A stretch of DNA of 8,518 nt from Latescibacteria bacterium UBA6620 (GTDB lineage: Bacteria; Latescibacterota; UBA2968). The translations under genes and the position numbers were made by a program. How positions within the stretch are numbered: the stretch's first letter is position 1; the number at the start of each line of letters is the position of its first letter. The DNA is taken from NCBI GenBank assembly GCA_002433075.1, contig DJHM01000022.1:160818-169335 (forward strand). Direction: 5' to 3'. Below the pieces are notes generated by a model. That model was not told the DNA's origin and did not search any database. It saw only the letters and a program-made list of their open reading frames with translations. Below, piece by piece: positions 6,501 through 8,518 of the stretch.

Positions 6501-8518
6501 CACCCTCCTGAAAGATGAGCCTGAACATCGAATTGTTCATCAGGTTGTTCGTGAAGATGAACGCAAGAGATGACGCAGATATGTACGCGATCGCCCCTCC
6601 GTCGTCCTTGTTCGTCAGCTCTTCAGCAAAGCAGGCGAGGGTCGGCTCTGAATACAGAGCGTTCAGGCACGACATGCCGATGACCAGGGGCAGTGTATCA
6701 CGATTCTGAATCTGGCCCGTATAATCGAAACCGATCTGCTGCGACTTACCGATGATGAAGCCGGCCATGGCCGCAACACTTCCGTGCCCCATGAAGTTCA
6801 CAATCAATCGGCCTTCGTTGATCTGCCGGATCACCTCACTCGAGCTTTCATTCGGCGGAGGTGGTGTATCCGCGTCGTGATAGACTCGGAGCGTTTCCAA
6901 TCCGAACGGCTCTGTGAACTGCTCGATCAGGTTTTCGCTGTCGCGGATGAACAGATGCTCTCCTTCGAGGGCATCCCAGTTGGCCATGTAGAGGACCCTG
7001 TCACGCCACCGCGCCGTGGGCACTTCGTCGTAATCCATCACCTTCCTTACGACGGTATTCGCCTCCGTCTCATTATTCAACGAGAAGCGCCCCACCCAGA
7101 CATCCATCAGCGAATCGTCACCTGAAACGGTACCGAAAAAGTGATCCGTGTAGGCGATGCCCCGTCGCACAGATTGAAACCGCATACCTGGGACAAGCAC
7201 CCGCGTCCCGTTTTCGGCCTCACCCAGCAGATCGCGGTAGTCGAAAGTGTGTCGTCCCATCAGCATCAGGTAGACCGGTCTCTCCGCCCAGTTGTCGTAA
7301 GCGTGGAGCATAAAATCGCGAATCGCCGTTTCGGTCAGGTGGCCGTCCGCGAACTCGTCGAACACGTCCTGCACATCGATCACCGTCGCCGTCAGTCCCC
7401 CCGCACGTCGGTGTTCGGCCAGTTGCTCCGACTGCGAAGCGAACATCTCGTGAGTCACCACCACGTAGCTCGCACCCTGTCGTTCGCCCCGCAGGTTGGA
7501 CGCCACGTCGAGCTGTCCGATTGGAGTCGGCCGTATGGTGCGGTCTTCGAACGCGACGAAAGGACCGTTCGATCGAGCTGCGAACCTCGCGCTGAAACCA
7601 GTGCCCTCAGACTCGAAGGAAGCGTTCGTTAGGGTCGCGCCACGGTTGCGGTCCAGAATTGTCACCGAGTTGCCTTCCAGGTTCGTCACGGTGATCGCGC
7701 CCGGAGTCTCCACCGAGAGGGACTCCAGACCAAACGTCAGTAGGCCGTCCAACAGCTCGAACGATCGCGGGTAGGTCACCTCCGCCCAGTTGAACATGAC
7801 GTTCTCGATGTAGCGCACAGCATTGGGATCGTCTGGGAAATAGCTCGGATCGCCAGGTGTGGCCAGGGTGACCAGGATCGTGTCGGTCAGGCCTTCGGCA
7901 GGTACCTCCCCGGATGCGATGAAAGCCACCGATCCGTCCCACTCGTCCTGGCTTACCAGAATCGTCTCGTTCACCAGAACTTGAGTGCGGTGGTCCGGGT
8001 CGATAGCGGATCGGGACGATAAACCGTGCATGCCCACACGGACCGCCGCGATCCCCCCGCCGGTCGTCACCAGTCCGGGCAGAGCGACTTCACGTACCAC
8101 GTCGAACTGAGTTTCGCCGGGCGAAACCGGCGAAGCCGTCCGAGGACCGAACCAGTGATCTCGATCCGCGTCAGGCGCATTCCCCAGCCGCTCGTAGAGC
8201 GAATCAACTTCCGTGTGCACCGACGAGAGGTGGGACGTCACCTCGGGCGTGTTTTCGCCGGGGGCCACGTCCTCTTCAACGTAGCGAAGCCCCGCGGTCG
8301 TCCCCACACGCAACCAGTAGATATGACTCCGTCCGTGCATGTTCTCGAAGTCTCGATCTGGCGCACGTCGGAATCGGGCATAGAAGAGGACTTCGTCCCC
8401 TTCACTCAGAACACCGTCTCCATCGTCCCGGACCAGAAGGGGTTCCTCTTCCCCATCGACGAAAATCTGTAGCCGCTCCAGATCGCCCATAGACAGGGCG
8501 ATTCCCGTCGAATCGAAT
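3553..8518 (-). CDS. very large secreted C25 (gingipain-type) peptidase-like protein with propeller-like segment and FlgD/T9SS-type C-terminal domain, 5' partial
   Basis: The frame stays open to the window edge: nine in-frame residues precede the Met codon at 8490, which has no Shine-Dalgarno and is probably internal. At least 1,654 residues are encoded. Numbering from that Met: 1-60 resembles the PorU/C25 N-terminal region (LQIFVDGEEEPL, GDEVLFYARF, IYWL); about 341-700 is the peptidase C25 domain, with MGRHTFDYRD, DVWVGRFS, His569 in NFMGHGS and Cys608 in IGMSCLNALY as the catalytic pair; about 712-821 looks CARDB-like; about 825-920 fibronectin-like; about 925-1215 has repeated DG.(F/Y)(I/L)Y strands like a beta-propeller; about 1315-1427 is a second CARDB-like domain; about 1435-1547 is Ig-like (Bacterial Ig/cadherin type). 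Residues 1555-1645 are a FlgD-Ig/T9SS sorting-type tail (NYPNPV, LTGRLIRVL, LWDGFDSDG, NGTYLYTI, KLIVYR). It should be exported to the cell surface or medium; the signal peptide would lie outside the window. It could be a protease, an adhesin with a peptidase module, or a PorU-like sortase. The tail favours secreted cargo. Confidence 0.92.
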   Translation of the reverse strand, partial: FDSTGIALSMGDLERLQIFVDGEEEPLLVRDDGDGVLSEGDEVLFYARFRRAPDRDFENMHGRSHIYWLRVGTTAGLRYVEEDVAPGENTPEVTSHLSSVHTEVDSLYERLGNAPDADRDHWFGPRTASPVSPGETQFDVVREVALPGLVTTGGGIAAVRVGMHGLSSRSAIDPDHRTQVLVNETILVSQDEWDGSVAFIASGEVPAEGLTDTILVTLATPGDPSYFPDDPNAVRYIENVMFNWAEVTYPRSFELLDGLLTFGLESLSVETPGAITVTNLEGNSVTILDRNRGATLTNASFESEGTGFSARFAARSNGPFVAFEDRTIRPTPIGQLDVASNLRGERQGASYVVVTHEMFASQSEQLAEHRRAGGLTATVIDVQDVFDEFADGHLTETAIRDFMLHAYDNWAERPVYLMLMGRHTFDYRDLLGEAENGTRVLVPGMRFQSVRRGIAYTDHFFGTVSGDDSLMDVWVGRFSLNNETEANTVVRKVMDYDEVPTARWRDRVLYMANWDALEGEHLFIRDSENLIEQFTEPFGLETLRVYHDADTPPPPNESSSEVIRQINEGRLIVNFMGHGSVAAMAGFIIGKSQQIGFDYTGQIQNRDTLPLVIGMSCLNALYSEPTLACFAEELTNKDDGGAIAYISASSLAFIFTNNLMNNSMFRLIFQEGVTEFGAAVALAKNDLLTQRPGSENSTVMMTLIGDPAQHLKLPEGPDYSIDEASLTITPEAPLAASDSAIVSIDIRNEGILTETPVEMLMTDINLDQGTTDTLFSGSLPPFGQSEKLTVGWPLSGRAGRHRLDVLIDPASNTGDIDPLDNGVSRVVEVFGALSALPLFPVESQGVSQNELSLGIRSGSMDASSLTGEFEISRSQAFDDEVIRSGLVRGSDGFVTHTPAMLEDGIWYWRGRLHDGNSAGAWTLPRSFSFSGDVPDREVVWRQTPEQIQTNNTIETYPDGSLGRTTEPVPLRLDAEHREAFFDAEGTPATAILATDGNFIYATGFFSFANLYPFPPTFVRIGTGLNGTIAGQNLGPVTDVPVETTSAAYHSDGFLYADIRLSGEILRIDPATGDVERVTVPAGLVEVETGLPIDGTSLVASDGKEFFNVGWGVDGVVRGGWTVRVFQPEEDWRLVRSFEVEPTETGFAYQFTDGVIADGRYLYLVEFGTGMTHRVRVVSAVDGSFVDEYESDQAETDLLSGQYDWVNDKVWMGQLNGPGILRYSGLQAPDEGIILSSPIGPAISWGSSQVDVIGTNGQAAIDVLGEVPGGAFVEIASLVGLPPGALDLSGVGSTVDRLRLRLRLSAPGLDRTPSLGTWEVRYQPVSVIRLSNLTQSATSVFELDPIDLSVDVQNLGPTDLVFGTTVGFYAGPPVSGRLIVREAIPEATPIGSRRTLAVRWDTGEFPGIHTVTAQVEDLQGRSQFFSTRLAADEPIEVIGSDDRSPPSIEISAQDAQGEVRPEDYLTSSPSFRIVIRDSSGVDEQATTIDLRGQGDEGTQTLQLPSSIVTNPVSDPASFSFTYQPEAALVDDEYTLIVTSSDRVGNGPATKTLSFRVESDLAIERVLNYPNPVAGPTAFTFVLSRPADVTVRVFTLTGRLIRVLDTPSRGVGYNQILWDGFDSDGHRPANGTYLYTITAETADETVRAKEKLIVYR

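Noticed and set aside
7141..7632. 163-residue + strand frame, and similar ones at 4086-4547, 6166-6573 and 8026-8472
   Set aside because: All lie wholly opposite the C25-like gene, are rich in Arg, Ser, Pro and His as antisense frames usually are, and show no family motif.

Overview
The window carries five protein genes and almost no non-coding DNA. Two genes run on the + strand and three on the - strand, and the two groups converge near position 1735. No RNA gene, CRISPR array, insertion sequence or phage gene was seen. The long C25-peptidase-like protein ends in a FlgD-Ig/type IX secretion (T9SS)-like C-terminal domain, which points to the FCB group of bacteria (Fibrobacteres-Chlorobi-Bacteroidetes and relatives). 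The neighbours are a dihydrodipicolinate synthase (DHDPS)-family enzyme, an oligogalacturonate-lyase-like protein, a phytanoyl-CoA dioxygenase-family (PhyH) enzyme and an amidohydrolase. This mixture, in fairly GC-rich DNA, is reminiscent of uncultivated lineages such as Latescibacterota or Poribacteria. That placement is inference; no marker gene is present.

Region 1 (1-1699, + strand): the 3' part of a DHDPS/N-acetylneuraminate lyase-family gene is followed, with a one-base stop/start overlap (TGATG), by a 333-residue oligogalacturonate-lyase-like beta-propeller protein. The pair is probably translationally coupled. Both lack visible secretion signals and look like cytoplasmic catabolism of uronates or keto-deoxy sugar acids.

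Region 2 (1700-1772): a short gap between convergent genes, holding a degenerate array of six 7-bp units (consensus TGCATTT). This is the least explained non-coding structure in the window.

Region 3 (1773-3447, - strand): a PhyH-type Fe(II)/2-oxoglutarate oxygenase lies upstream of a TIM-barrel amidohydrolase, 64 bp apart and with no terminator between them. They are probably cotranscribed and may act in one small-molecule degradation route.

Region 4 (3553-8518, - strand): a very large gene, cut at its 5' end by the window edge, encodes at least 1,654 residues. Its order is a PorU-like N-terminal region, a C25 (gingipain-type) cysteine peptidase domain with its Cys/His pair, a CARDB-like domain, a fibronectin-like stretch, a propeller-like segment, a second CARDB-like domain, an Ig-like domain and the FlgD/T9SS-type tail. 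It should be an exported or cell-surface protein, unlike the cytoplasmic enzymes beside it. The 105-bp gap to the PhyH gene has only a weak hairpin, so read-through is possible.
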